Source of the DNA: Io17-Chloro-G2 sp965226825
GTDB taxonomy: Bacteria > Chloroflexota > Dehalococcoidia > Lucifugimonadales > UBA3495
Assembly (NCBI GenBank): GCA_965226825.1
Contig: CBDDED010000002.1
Span: 186,001-250,000, forward strand
DNA length: 64,000 nt
Reading direction: 5' to 3'
Position numbers and translations under genes: made by a program. Of this stretch, positions 1 to 8,052 are shown piece by piece (position 1 is the stretch's first letter; every line of letters starts with the position of its first letter). The notes under the pieces are model-generated. The model was not told the DNA's origin, searched no databases, and worked only from the letters and a program-made list of their open reading frames with translations.

Positions 1-2
1 GG

Positions 3-305
3 GAAGGGGCGAAAAAGGGCAAACCGGTGCTTCTGGAGCCCATCGTGTACCTGGAGGCCGAGTCTCCGGGCGAGTATCTAAGTGACATTTTGGGCGACCT
101 CGGGACCCGCCGGGCCCAGATCCGAAACATAGAGGGTCAGGACAACACCCAGGTGGTCAAGGCGGCTCTACCTCTAGGTGAAACCTTTGCCTACACCACC
201 GCCTTGCGTTCGTTGACCAAGGGCCGGGCCACCTTCACGATGGAGTTCAAGCATTATCAGCCGGTGCCCCAACATTTGGTGAGCACCGTTATCAACCGTA
301 GCTAG
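3..305 (+). CDS. fusA: Elongation factor G, C-terminal fragment (partial at window edge)
   Basis: This is the last 100 codons of EF-G, the GTPase that drives translocation on the ribosome; the frame is open to the left edge and ends at TAG 303-305. The visible part matches EF-G domains IV/V: the KPVLLEPI stretch, a RRAQI turn, LRSLTKGRATFTMEF and a terminal HYQPVP. The GTPase domain lies outside the window. rpsJ follows after 46 nt, so tuf, which often sits between fusA and rpsJ, is absent here. The assignment from the conserved C-terminus is secure. Confidence 0.95.
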   Translation, partial: EGAKKGKPVLLEPIVYLEAESPGEYLSDILGDLGTRRAQIRNIEGQDNTQVVKAALPLGETFAYTTALRSLTKGRATFTMEFKHYQPVPQHLVSTVINRS

Positions 306-351
306 TCCACTGGGTTAATCGCAAGTTTCGTCAGGCAGTTAAGCAGCAAAT

Positions 352-663
352 ATGGTAACCAGGCAAAAAGTACGCATAATCCTCAAGGCATTCGACCACA
401 AGATGCTGGACCTGTCGTCCGCTCAAATTGTGGAGACCGCAGAGCGGACCGGAGCCCGCATTGCCGGCCCGGTTCCCCTTCCCACGCACATACGACGTTT
501 CTGCGTGATTCGAAGTCCGCACGTGGACAAGGATTCGCGGGAGCATTTCGAGATTCGCACCCACAAGCGTTTGATTGACATCCTGGAGCCCACTTCCAAG
601 ACCATAGATTCCCTAACCAGGCTGAATCTGCCGGCAGGTGTGGACATCTCCATCAAGCTCTAA
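352..663 (+). CDS. rpsJ: 30S ribosomal protein S10
   Basis: S10 (103 aa) is a 30S head protein and also NusE, the partner of NusB in antitermination. The length and family signatures fit: KVRIILKAFDHKMLD near the N-terminus, GPVPLPTHIRRFCVIRSPHV in the middle and FEIRTHKRLIDI before the C-terminal LPAGVDISIKL. ATG 352 is the only sensible start. It opens the S10 block of the ribosomal cluster and is followed 23 nt later by rplC, as in most bacteria. Confidence 0.97.
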   Translation: MVTRQKVRIILKAFDHKMLDLSSAQIVETAERTGARIAGPVPLPTHIRRFCVIRSPHVDKDSREHFEIRTHKRLIDILEPTSKTIDSLTRLNLPAGVDISIKL

Positions 664-686
664 TCGGCGGAGATAGCGTGTAAACG

Positions 687-1472
687 ATGATTAAGGGTTT
701 CTTAGGCAAAAAATTGGGCATGAGCCAGGTGTTCCGGGAAGACGGAATCGTAGTCGGGGTAACGATTATCGAAGCCGGTCCCTGCCTGGTAACCCAGGTC
801 AAGACCAACGCAAACGACGGGTACGAGGCTGTCCAGTTGGGGTTTGGCGAGGTCAAGAGGCGCAACAAACCCCTTAGCGGCCACTACCGAAAAAGCCGCC
901 TGTGCCGCCACCTGAAGGAAGTCAAGGCCGACAGTGTAGGCGAGTTTCAGGTAGGCCAGCGCCTGAGCGTTGACGTGTTCCAGCCGGGGGAGATAGTAGA
1001 CGTGATCGGCCACTCCAAAGGGCGGGGATTCTCCGGTGTGATGAAACGTCACGGCTTTGGCGGGGGTCCCAGGACCCACGGTCAGTCGGACCGGTCCCGG
1101 GCTCCGGGTTCCATCGGCGGCGGCACCACGCCGGGCAGGGTCTTCAAAGGGATGAAAATGGCGGGCCACATGGGCAACCGCCAGGTTACGGTGAAGGGCT
1201 TGGAGGTTATCCAAGTCGACCCCGACCGCAACTTGTTGCTGCTCAAGGGCGGTGTTCCCGGTTGGCCCAATGCGCTGTTGGAAATTCGCCGCACCAGCAA
1301 GCCGCCGGTCACGCCGGTCGGCTTGGTCCTAGACCGGGCTCCCCAGGCTGAAGCCGCAGCGGAACCCATGCCGGAAGAACAACTGGAACAAGAGAACGAA
1401 GTCCAAAACGAGGCGGTCGTCACCGGAGAACCGGAAGCGGCGGCCCCTGAAACTTCTGAGGAGTCGACATAG
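687..1472 (+). CDS. rplC: 50S ribosomal protein L3 with acidic C-terminal tail
   Basis: L3 (261 aa) binds near the peptidyl transferase centre and helps start 50S assembly. Residues 1-217 are a normal L3: IKGFLGKKLGMSQVF at the start, the KGRGFSGVMKRHGFGGGPRT loop region around 111-130 and the GRVFKGMKMAGHMGNRQVTV region around 150-169. Residues from about 218 to the end form an Ala/Glu/Pro-rich acidic tail that most L3 proteins lack; the family is usually about 205-215 aa. The tail stays in frame up to TAG 1470-1472, two bases before rplD, so it is not a frameshift artefact visible here. Confidence 0.96.
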   Translation: MIKGFLGKKLGMSQVFREDGIVVGVTIIEAGPCLVTQVKTNANDGYEAVQLGFGEVKRRNKPLSGHYRKSRLCRHLKEVKADSVGEFQVGQRLSVDVFQPGEIVDVIGHSKGRGFSGVMKRHGFGGGPRTHGQSDRSRAPGSIGGGTTPGRVFKGMKMAGHMGNRQVTVKGLEVIQVDPDRNLLLLKGGVPGWPNALLEIRRTSKPPVTPVGLVLDRAPQAEAAAEPMPEEQLEQENEVQNEAVVTGEPEAAAPETSEEST

Positions 1473-1474
1473 CC

Positions 1475-2278
1475 GTGGAAGTCTCGGTTTTGGGCCAGTT
1501 GGGCGAAACGGTGGAAACCATTAATTTGGACGACGCCGTTTTCAACATACCTATGAACAATTCATTGGTGCACCAGGCTATGGTCACCTACCAACTCAAC
1601 AAGCGTCATGGCACACACGACACCAAGACCAGGGCCCAGGTTTCGGGCGGGGGACGCAAACCCTGGATTCAAAAACATACGGGCCGGGCCCGACAGGGCA
1701 GCATCCGCGCCCCCCAGTGGCGCCACGGAGGGGTTGTGTTTGGCCCCCACCCCCGCAGCTATCGCCAGGCTTTGCCCCGCCGGATGCGCCGTGCGGCTCT
1801 CCGGTGTGTGCTCTCCCAAAAGGCCCGAGATGGCCGGTTGGTGTGCCTGAATTCCCTGGACGCGATAAACGGCAAAACCAAGTCGATGGTTGAACTCTTG
1901 GCCAACCTTGGCATCTCGGGTTCGGCGCTGCTGGTGACTCAGGGTTCCAACCGGGGCGTGGTGGCCGCGGCCCACAACCTGAAAAAAATCTGGACGCTGC
2001 CGGTGAACCAGCTAAACGCGCAGGAATTGCTGGCCAGAGAAACCCTGATCATCACCCGGGAAGCGGTCCTTTGGGCCGAAGAAAGTTTGATTTCCGACCC
2101 CCACGGCCGAGTTGCCCGTTCCGGAAGGTCCCGGGCGCCGGTAATGGAACAACAAGTCCTTGAAGTCGTCGGTTTGTCCACTGACCAGGAACCCGTTGTC
2201 GAGCCTCCTATCGAGGCGGACTCCCCTGCGGACCAGGCAACCCCTGAACAAGAACCCGGATCGGAGGACCAGGCTTAG
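1475..2278 (+). CDS. rplD: 50S ribosomal protein L4 with acidic C-terminal tail
   Basis: L4 (267 aa) lines the exit tunnel and in many bacteria represses its own operon. The GTG start at 1475 gives the expected N-terminus. The conserved tunnel loop (GGGRKPWIQKHTGRARQGS, about 58-76) and the WRHGGVVFGP motif (82-91) are intact. The folded domain ends near residue 205. The remaining 60 residues are a basic patch (RVARSGRSRAP) followed by a Pro/Glu/Asp-rich tail, against about 205 aa in typical L4. It ends directly before the ATG of rplW with no gap. Confidence 0.95.
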   Translation: MEVSVLGQLGETVETINLDDAVFNIPMNNSLVHQAMVTYQLNKRHGTHDTKTRAQVSGGGRKPWIQKHTGRARQGSIRAPQWRHGGVVFGPHPRSYRQALPRRMRRAALRCVLSQKARDGRLVCLNSLDAINGKTKSMVELLANLGISGSALLVTQGSNRGVVAAAHNLKKIWTLPVNQLNAQELLARETLIITREAVLWAEESLISDPHGRVARSGRSRAPVMEQQVLEVVGLSTDQEPVVEPPIEADSPADQATPEQEPGSEDQA

Positions 2279-2563
2279 ATGGACATTCACCGGGTTTTGA
2301 TCAAACCGACCATCACTGAAAAGAGCACGCTGCTCCAGGAGTCCGGTAAATACACCTTCCGGGTGGCCAAAGAGGCCAACAAGGTGGAAGTTAAACAGGC
2401 CGTTGAAACCAATTTCAACGTGACTGTTCTGGATGTCAATATCACGAAGCTCAAAGGGAAACAAAAGAGATACGGTCCCCGGTTTTCGAAAATGCCCGAC
2501 ATCAAGAAAGCCGTCGTCACTCTGAAGAGCGGAGACCGAATCAACCTGGTGGAAGGGCTGTAG
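2279..2563 (+). CDS. rplW: 50S ribosomal protein L23
   Basis: L23 (94 aa) sits at the tunnel exit and is the docking site for trigger factor and SRP. Family features are the N-terminal VLIKPTITEKST motif, the KEANKVEVKQAVE helix and the KRYGPRFSKMPDIKKA segment. Its ATG abuts the stop codon of rplD, so translational coupling is likely. The length is normal and, unlike L3 and L4, there is no tail. Confidence 0.96.
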   Translation: MDIHRVLIKPTITEKSTLLQESGKYTFRVAKEANKVEVKQAVETNFNVTVLDVNITKLKGKQKRYGPRFSKMPDIKKAVVTLKSGDRINLVEGL

Positions 2564-2592
2564 CCCACGCTTTAGGAACTCGGATTGACCTT

Positions 2593-3426
2593 ATGCCACT
2601 AAAAGATCTCAGACCAATGACGCCCGGCACTCGGAACGCAGTGCGGCCCTCCTTTGAGGAGATTACGCGCACCAAGCCGGAAAAGTCGTTGATTGCTCCC
2701 AAGGCCAATCACGCCGGCCGCAACAACCGGGGGAAAATCACCACCAGAAGCCGGGGCGGTGGATCTCGGCGAATGTACCGTATGGTTGATTTCAAACGCC
2801 GGAAAGACGGAGTTCCGGGTAAGATCGCCTCGATCGAGTACGACCCCAACCGGACTACCCGCATTGCGCTGGTCCATTATGTTGATGGGGAAAAGAGCTA
2901 CATCCTGGCTCCAGTTGGCCTCTCTACCGGAGATATGGTGGAATCGGGTCCCCAGGCGGAGATTCAACCGGGAAACTGCCTTCCCCTGCAAAACATCCCT
3001 ACCGGCACCGTGGTCCACAATATAGAATTGACCCCCAACCGGGGCGGGCAGATCGTCCGAAGCGCCGGGGCCGGCGCCCAGGTCCTATCCCGGGAAGGCG
3101 CACACGTTCTGATCCGGTTGCCTTCCGGAGAGATGCGCCGCTTCCTTTTGGTGTGCCGCGCCAGTGTGGGGCAGCTCTCCAACCCGGACCACAAAAACGA
3201 AAGTCTCGGAAAGGCCGGCGCAAGCCGCCACAAGGGGCGCCGTCCCCACGTCAGGGGAGTGGCAATGAACCCGGTGGACCATCCCCACGGCGGAGGCGAA
3301 GGCCGGTCGCCCATCGGAATGCCCGGACCCAAGTCGCCAACCGGTAAACCGACCTTGGGCCACAAGACCCGAGCTAAGAACAAGGCCTCCAACAACCTGA
3401 TCGTGCGTCGAGGAAGGAGAAGGTAG
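2593..3426 (+). CDS. rplB: 50S ribosomal protein L2
   Basis: L2 (277 aa) is a core 50S protein required for subunit joining and peptidyl transfer. The family signatures are complete: GRNNRGKITTRSRGGGSRR (about 42-60), the YDPNRTTRIALVHY strand, and the C-terminal RGVAMNPVDHPHGGGEG motif whose histidine lies near the peptidyl transferase centre. ATG 2593 follows rplW by 29 nt. Length matches the family. Confidence 0.97.
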   Translation: MPLKDLRPMTPGTRNAVRPSFEEITRTKPEKSLIAPKANHAGRNNRGKITTRSRGGGSRRMYRMVDFKRRKDGVPGKIASIEYDPNRTTRIALVHYVDGEKSYILAPVGLSTGDMVESGPQAEIQPGNCLPLQNIPTGTVVHNIELTPNRGGQIVRSAGAGAQVLSREGAHVLIRLPSGEMRRFLLVCRASVGQLSNPDHKNESLGKAGASRHKGRRPHVRGVAMNPVDHPHGGGEGRSPIGMPGPKSPTGKPTLGHKTRAKNKASNNLIVRRGRRR

Positions 3427-3427
3427 A

Positions 3428-3712
3428 TTGTCCCGGTCCGTCAAGAAAGGCCCTTACGTTCATCCCAAGCTGGCCAAGAAAGTGGAAGCTGTGCAGCGCT
3501 CCGGAGCGCATACGGTGATCCGCACGTGGTCCAGGGCATCCATGATCATGCCGGACATGGTTGGCTTGACGATCGGAGTCCATGACGGACGACGTCACGT
3601 TCCGGTATTCGTCACCGAAAACATGGTGGGTCACCGGTTGGGAGAATTTTCTCCCACACGCACCTATCGCGGCCACGCCGGCCGATCCGAACGCTCCAGT
3701 AGGGCCAGGTAA
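3428..3712 (+). CDS. rpsS: 30S ribosomal protein S19
   Basis: S19 (94 aa) is a 30S head protein at the inter-subunit bridge and pairs with S13. A TTG start at 3428, one base after the rplB stop, yields the canonical SRSVKKGPYVHPKL N-terminus. The family core TVIRTWSRASMIMPDMVGLT and the GEFSPTRTYRGHAG C-terminal motif are present. The stop TAA 3710-3712 is followed after 4 nt by rplV. Confidence 0.96.
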   Translation: MSRSVKKGPYVHPKLAKKVEAVQRSGAHTVIRTWSRASMIMPDMVGLTIGVHDGRRHVPVFVTENMVGHRLGEFSPTRTYRGHAGRSERSSRAR

Positions 3713-3716
3713 AGAT

Positions 3717-4058
3717 ATGCCTCCAGTAAGAGCATTCGCCAAGGGATTGGGAGCCTCCCAAAAGCGATTGAAGCCGATTTTAGATTCAGTCCGAGGCAGC
3801 CGGGTCGAAGATGCCATCAATACGCTGAGTTTGATGACCTCACCGTGGGCCAAAACCGTGTCCAAAGTAGTGCAGTCGGCCGCAGCCAACGCGGAAAACA
3901 ATATGTTGATGAACCGAAACGCTCTGAAGATCGTGCAGATTACTGCCGACCGGGCCCGTCCGCTCAAACGTTTTCGGCCCAGGGCACGGGGACGAATGGG
4001 CAGAATCACCAAGGGCGCAAGCCACCTGACAGTGGTGGTTGACGAAGAGGAGGCCTAG
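3717..4058 (+). CDS. rplV: 50S ribosomal protein L22
   Basis: L22 (113 aa) contributes a beta-hairpin to the exit tunnel. The open frame extends further upstream into rpsS, but ATG 3717 gives the expected PVRAFAKGLGASQKRL N-terminus and the usual length, so I chose it. Family features include the VRGSRVEDAINTLSLM helix, the SAAANAENN motif and the tunnel-hairpin sequence PLKRFRPRARGRMGRITK. Its stop lies 4 nt before the rpsC start. Confidence 0.95.
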   Translation: MPPVRAFAKGLGASQKRLKPILDSVRGSRVEDAINTLSLMTSPWAKTVSKVVQSAAANAENNMLMNRNALKIVQITADRARPLKRFRPRARGRMGRITKGASHLTVVVDEEEA

Positions 4059-4062
4059 ATAC

Positions 4063-4803
4063 ATGGGCCACAAAACGCATCCATACGGGTTCCGGCTGGG
4101 AATAATTAAAGACTGGAAAGCCCACTGGTACGCCGCCAACGCAACCAGCTACCGGCGACTGGTGCTGGAGGACCTTCAGCTTAGGAACAGCATCCGCGAC
4201 GAGTACAAGGGTTTCTCCGATGCCGGGATCTCCAGAGTGGAGATTGACCGGGGCGCCCAAGACAGTGTGATCAACATACATTCCGCCAGACCGGGAATCC
4301 TCATCGGAAGGGACGGCGAGCGGGTAAAAAACCTCCGTGGCAAGCTGGAGGCTATCACCCAAAAGCGGATCCAGCTAAACATTATCGAGATTGAACAACC
4401 GGAGGTAGACGCCTACCTCGTGGCCCGGAACATCGCTGACCAATTGGAGCGCCGGGTGGCCTATAGACGGGCCATGCGTCAATCCGGACAAAGGGCCATG
4501 CAAGGCGGCGCAGAAGGCATCAAAATTATCGTCAAGGGACGGATTTCCGGCGCGGAAATAGCCCGTGTTGAAAAGTTCATGCTGGGCCGGGTCCCGCTCC
4601 ATACCCTGCGGGCCGACATTGACTACTCGCTGGCTGAGGCCCACACGGCAATGGGCCGGGTTGGCGTCAAAGTATGGGTGTACCGGGGTGACATCCTGCC
4701 GCCGCCCCCCGAAGAAGTCGAGGAACTCGATACTATCGAAGTGGTCGTCCAGGCCGGCGAGCCTGACGAAGCGCTGTTGTCCCTGGAAGACGCTGATATT
4801 TAA
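4063..4803 (+). CDS. rpsC: 30S ribosomal protein S3
   Basis: S3 (246 aa) lies at the mRNA entry channel and contributes to helicase activity. ATG 4063 gives the diagnostic MGHKTHPYGFRLGI start; an upstream in-frame start would overlap rplV and add non-homologous residues. The KH domain motif GILIGRDGERVKNLR is at about 76-90 and the C-terminal domain ends in VGVKVWVYRGDILP. About 25 acidic residues follow, a modest tail compared with L3 and L4. A 44-nt gap precedes rplP. Confidence 0.96.
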   Translation: MGHKTHPYGFRLGIIKDWKAHWYAANATSYRRLVLEDLQLRNSIRDEYKGFSDAGISRVEIDRGAQDSVINIHSARPGILIGRDGERVKNLRGKLEAITQKRIQLNIIEIEQPEVDAYLVARNIADQLERRVAYRRAMRQSGQRAMQGGAEGIKIIVKGRISGAEIARVEKFMLGRVPLHTLRADIDYSLAEAHTAMGRVGVKVWVYRGDILPPPPEEVEELDTIEVVVQAGEPDEALLSLEDADI

Positions 4804-4847
4804 GGTTGGGTAATTCCACCAACCTCGTTTCCGAATTAGGAGTCTGA

Positions 4848-5285
4848 ATGCTGCAACCAAAACGCACCAAGTACCGAAAACAATTCCGAGGCCGTCGCAA
4901 GGGCGTGGCCACCGGCGGCAATAATGTCGACTTCGGCGAATTCGGCCTGAGGGCCTTGGGTGCTGAGTGGATCACCGCCCGCCAGATTGAGTCGGCCCGA
5001 GTAGCGGTCACCCGCCACCTGAAACGGGGCGGCCAGGTTTGGGTGCGGGTGTTTCCAGACAAGTCGGTGAGCAAGAAGGCCGCCGAAACCAGGATGGGAG
5101 GGGGCAAAGCGGCGGTGGACTATTGGGCCGCCGTGGTCAAGCCCGGCAAAATCCTCTTTGAAGTGGCCGGGGTCCCCCCGCAGGAAGCCATTGAAGCCCT
5201 GCGGTTGGCATCTCACAAGCTCCCCATTCCCACCAAGGTAACGCGTAGAGACCGGCTGGCAGCTCTATCCGGTAAAACGGAGTAA
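4848..5285 (+). CDS. rplP: 50S ribosomal protein L16
   Basis: L16 (145 aa) organises the A-site region of the 50S subunit. The N-terminal MLQPKRTKYRKQFRGR motif, the GLRALGAEWITARQIE segment and the C-terminal ALRLASHKLPIPTKV are all family-typical. AGGAGT just upstream of ATG 4848 is a fair Shine-Dalgarno site. Length is normal. rpmC follows after 11 nt. Confidence 0.97.
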   Translation: MLQPKRTKYRKQFRGRRKGVATGGNNVDFGEFGLRALGAEWITARQIESARVAVTRHLKRGGQVWVRVFPDKSVSKKAAETRMGGGKAAVDYWAAVVKPGKILFEVAGVPPQEAIEALRLASHKLPIPTKVTRRDRLAALSGKTE

Positions 5286-5296
5286 GAGGGTTCGCC

Positions 5297-5494
5297 GTGG
5301 ATATTGGAGAACTACGAGGGCTCACTGACCAGCAGCTCCTGGAAGAAATGGAGAAGACCCAACGAGAGTTGATGAACCTTCGTTTCAGAGCGGCCACCAA
5401 CCAATTGCCGAATTCCAACCTGCCCAGGACGGTGCGCAGGTCCATAGCCAGATTGAAAACCGTGATCCGGGAACGCCAGTTGGTTGAGGGTTAG
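5297..5494 (+). CDS. rpmC: 50S ribosomal protein L29
   Basis: L29 (65 aa) is a two-helix 50S protein near the tunnel exit. The GTG start at 5297 gives MDIGELRGLTDQQLLEEM; the family signature LMNLRFRAATNQLPN and the RRSIARLKTVIRER helix follow. It is separated by only 2 nt from the TTG start of rpsQ, so the two are probably translated together. Confidence 0.95.
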   Translation: MDIGELRGLTDQQLLEEMEKTQRELMNLRFRAATNQLPNSNLPRTVRRSIARLKTVIRERQLVEG

Positions 5495-5496
5495 CT

Positions 5497-5928
5497 TTGG
5501 CTAAATCGATGAGAAAAGTCCGCGTCGGCTCTGTCGTGCGGACCGGCATGGACAAAACAGCGGTGGTGGAAAACGTATGGAAGCAACGCCACCGGTTGTA
5601 CGGCAAGCAGGTGCGGCGGGTGGCTCGGTTCCGAGTGCACGACCCTCTTAACCAATGTCAGTTGGGCGACGTGGTAAGAATCGAGGAGACACGCCCCATT
5701 TCCAAGACCAAGCACTGGCGCATCCTGGAAATCGTCCAGCGTCGTCGGGTGGCCGACGTACGTCCCATAGAGCTTGAGTCCGACGCTGAGATTCCGGAGA
5801 CCCCGGACACCGAAGGACCGGCGGACCAACCCCAAGATTCAACCGAGGCGCAGGACTCGATAGAAGGTGCGACGGGAGATTCCCCGGATGACGATGACGA
5901 CGCCGGCGCCGTGGACATAGGACGATGA
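5497..5928 (+). CDS. rpsQ: 30S ribosomal protein S17 with long acidic C-terminal tail
   Basis: S17 (143 aa) is an OB-fold 16S rRNA-binding protein. Residues 1-84 are ordinary S17: the VRVGSVVRTGMDKTAVV strand pair, YGKQVRRVARFRVHD and the GDVVRIEETRPISKTKHW motif. Residues 85-143 are an Asp/Glu/Pro-rich tail ending in a run of five aspartates. Typical S17 proteins are 80-90 aa, so the tail adds about 60%. The TTG start at 5497 is required for the MAKSMRKVRVG start. Its stop overlaps the rplN start as ATGA. Confidence 0.94.
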   Translation: MAKSMRKVRVGSVVRTGMDKTAVVENVWKQRHRLYGKQVRRVARFRVHDPLNQCQLGDVVRIEETRPISKTKHWRILEIVQRRRVADVRPIELESDAEIPETPDTEGPADQPQDSTEAQDSIEGATGDSPDDDDDAGAVDIGR

Positions 5929-6293
5929 TACAGACCTACACCAGGCTCACCGTGGCCGATAATAGCGGCGCCAAGGTAATTCGCTTGATCAACATTCCCG
6001 GCAGCAGCCGTCGCAGATACGCCCACGTTGGAGACATAGTGGTGTGCAACGTGCGGGAGGCGGCGCCCAATTCCCCCGTCAGAAAGGGGGAGGTAGTCCG
6101 GGCCGTGGTCATCCGCCAAGCACAACCGCGGCGGCGCCCAGACGGCACCTATATCAAGTTCGACGACAACGCCGCTGTGCTGATTCAGGAAAATCAACTG
6201 CCCCGGGGAACACGGATATTCGGCCCGGTGGCGCGAGAACTACGGGACCGGGGATTCATGCGCATAATTTCCCTGGCTCCAGAGGTTGTATAA
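5925..6293 (+). CDS. rplN: 50S ribosomal protein L14
   Basis: L14 (122 aa) forms an inter-subunit bridge. It starts MIQTYTRLTVADNSGAK, has GDIVVCNVREAAPN and the C-terminal GPVARELRDRGFMRIISLAPEVV, all family-typical and of normal length. The start overlaps the rpsQ stop by 4 nt (ATGA) and the stop overlaps the rplX start (TAATG), so S17, L14 and L24 are probably translationally coupled. Confidence 0.97.
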   Translation: MIQTYTRLTVADNSGAKVIRLINIPGSSRRRYAHVGDIVVCNVREAAPNSPVRKGEVVRAVVIRQAQPRRRPDGTYIKFDDNAAVLIQENQLPRGTRIFGPVARELRDRGFMRIISLAPEVV

Positions 6294-6613
6294 TGCGCGT
6301 CCGCAGCGGAGATACCGTGCTGGTGATAGCCGGCAAGGACAAAGGCAAAACGGGCCGTGTTGACCGCCAGCATTCCAAAGAATCGCGCATCGTGGTGGAA
6401 GGCGTCAACATGATCACCCGCCACATTCGCGCCCGTCCCGGGGTCAGGCAATCGGGGCGCATTCAGCGGGAAGCGCCAATTCATGTTTCCAACGTGGTGT
6501 TGATCTGCAACAAGTGTAATCGGCCAACCAGCCCGGCTATGACGGTTTTGGATACCGGCGCCCGGGTTAGAAGCTGCCCCAAGTGCGGAGAAGTGATCGA
6601 CGATGTCGCCTGA
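6293..6613 (+). CDS. rplX: 50S ribosomal protein L24 (zinc-ribbon form)
   Basis: L24 (106 aa) is an assembly-initiator protein of the 50S subunit. The open frame runs further upstream inside rplN, but ATG 6293 gives MRVRSGDTVLVIAGKDKGK, the KOW-motif start. The C-terminal half has C72-x2-C75 and C95-x2-C98, a zinc-binding arrangement found in some bacterial L24 proteins. The GVNMITRHIRA motif is intact. Its end overlaps the proposed rplE start by 11 nt. Confidence 0.94.
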   Translation: MRVRSGDTVLVIAGKDKGKTGRVDRQHSKESRIVVEGVNMITRHIRARPGVRQSGRIQREAPIHVSNVVLICNKCNRPTSPAMTVLDTGARVRSCPKCGEVIDDVA

Positions 6614-7385
6614 CGAACAAGCGGAAGAAGTACCTAGCACTCCGGGAACCCAGGACGGCGAGCAGCCCTCGGCTTCCGCGGATGCCGGGTCCGAAGCTGC
6701 CGCGAGCGGCGAGCCGGAAGCGGCGCCACGGCGGCAGCGTGCCACATCGGGCCGCGCCACCCGGAGCCGGCGAGGGGCCGCCTCGGGTGGTTCAGACGCC
6801 GACGCGAACGCGCCGGTAGAAGGCGACGAAAACGTTCCCCAGCCCAGGCTTCGGGAGATGTACCGCACCGAAATCATTCCCAGTATGATGCGGGAATTCG
6901 GCTACTCCAACCCCATGCAAGTCCCTCGGGTCAACAAGATTGTGCTTAACATCGGCCTGGGGGAGGCCCTTACCAATGGCCGGGCCATGGAGAACGCCAC
7001 CCGAGACCTGGCAACGATTACCGGCCAGAAACCGGTGATAACCCGGGCCAGGAAGTCCATCGCGGGGTTCAAAATACGGGAAGGGAACCCGATCGGCACC
7101 TCGGTCACCCTGCGGGGAGCCCGGATGCATCATTTCCTGGACCGATTTATTAACACCGCTCTGCCTCGTATTCGGGACTTCCGAGGTCTGCCCCGCCGTG
7201 GCTTTGACGGCCGCGGCAATTTTTCCCTTGGGATTAGCGAACAGATTATTTTCCCCGAGATAGATTACAATCAAATCGACCGGTTGCGAGGGCTCCAGGT
7301 CACCATCGCCACGTCGGCGCGGAACGACTCCGAGGCAACCCGCCTGTTGGAGTTGTTCGGGATGCCCTTCATTCGCCAAACCTAG
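6603..7385 (+). CDS. rplE: 50S ribosomal protein L5, possibly with an 85-residue N-terminal extension
   Basis: L5 binds 5S rRNA. The family core begins at about residue 86 (LREMYRTEIIPSMMREFGY, ATG at 6858) and runs through KIVLNIGLGEA, the KPVITRARKSIAGFKIREG motif and GNFSLGISEQIIFPEI. From ATG 6603 the frame is open and encodes an Ala/Ser/Glu/Arg-rich low-complexity N-terminus. The two readings are a 260-aa L5 overlapping rplX by 11 nt, or a normal-length L5 from 6858 preceded by 244 nt with no gene. I favour the long form because the region keeps the frame and resembles the tails of L3, L4 and S17, but the start is unproven. Confidence 0.9.
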   Translation: MSPDEQAEEVPSTPGTQDGEQPSASADAGSEAAASGEPEAAPRRQRATSGRATRSRRGAASGGSDADANAPVEGDENVPQPRLREMYRTEIIPSMMREFGYSNPMQVPRVNKIVLNIGLGEALTNGRAMENATRDLATITGQKPVITRARKSIAGFKIREGNPIGTSVTLRGARMHHFLDRFINTALPRIRDFRGLPRRGFDGRGNFSLGISEQIIFPEIDYNQIDRLRGLQVTIATSARNDSEATRLLELFGMPFIRQT

Positions 7386-7430
7386 ACCGGACTGCTGAAA
7401 TAACGATTCAACCGTTACAGGAGAGGCCCA

Positions 7431-7616
7431 TTGGCCAAGGCGTCTAAGATCCAGAAATGGCTTCGCGAGCCCAAGTTCCCCGTACGCAAAAACAGCCGCT
7501 GCCACCGTTGCGGTCGGCCGAGGGCGTACATTCGATACTTTGGGATTTGTCGCATCTGCTTCCGGGAGATGGCCCTTCGGGGCGAACTGCCCGGTGTCCG
7601 CAAAGGCGGCATGTAA
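7431..7616 (+). CDS. rpsN: 30S ribosomal protein S14, zinc-binding type
   Basis: S14 (61 aa) of the short zinc type (also called S14Z or rpsZ). Two CxxC pairs are visible, C24/C27 and C40/C43, around the RPRAYIRYFGICRICFRE core. The TTG start at 7431 is supported by an AGGAGAG site 7-8 nt upstream. Presence of all four cysteines means the zinc site should be functional. It lies between rplE and rpsH as in the spc operon. Confidence 0.96.
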   Translation: MAKASKIQKWLREPKFPVRKNSRCHRCGRPRAYIRYFGICRICFREMALRGELPGVRKGGM

Positions 7617-7653
7617 CCCCACCGAGAAATCTGCCGATGTTAAGGTTCAGGAA

Positions 7654-8052
7654 ATGCCGGTAAGCGATCCAATTGCTGATATGTTGACCAGGATCCGCAA
7701 CGCAATCCAGATGCGGCGGGATTCCGTGATGGTTCCTCATTCCAAGATGAAGCTGGCCATAGCCAGGATTTTGAAGGAAGAGGGCTTCATCCGGGACTTC
7801 GACATGCCGAGGGGTCAACTCCACCCCACCCTACGGTTGCACCTGATATACCGGGAGCGCCGAGAACCAGCCATTAGCGGTCTCAAGCGAGTCAGTAAAC
7901 CCGGACTGCGGGTCTACGTGGGCGGCGGCGAGATCCCTCGAGTGTTCGGCGGATTAGGCCTGGCTATTGTGTCCACGTCCAGCGGGGTCATGGCGGGCAA
8001 GCGGGCATGGCGGGAAAAAATCGGAGGAGAGTTGCTCTGTTATGTCTGGTGA
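7654..8052 (+). CDS. rpsH: 30S ribosomal protein S8
   Basis: S8 (132 aa) binds the central domain of 16S rRNA and can regulate the spc operon. The open frame extends upstream, but ATG 7654 yields the expected SDPIADMLTRIRNAI start and normal length. Other motifs are VPHSKMKLAIARILKEEGFI, the SKPGLRVYVGGGEIPRV segment and the GLGLAIVSTSSGVM motif. The ATG of rplF lies inside its last codons. Confidence 0.96.
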   Translation: MPVSDPIADMLTRIRNAIQMRRDSVMVPHSKMKLAIARILKEEGFIRDFDMPRGQLHPTLRLHLIYRERREPAISGLKRVSKPGLRVYVGGGEIPRVFGGLGLAIVSTSSGVMAGKRAWREKIGGELLCYVW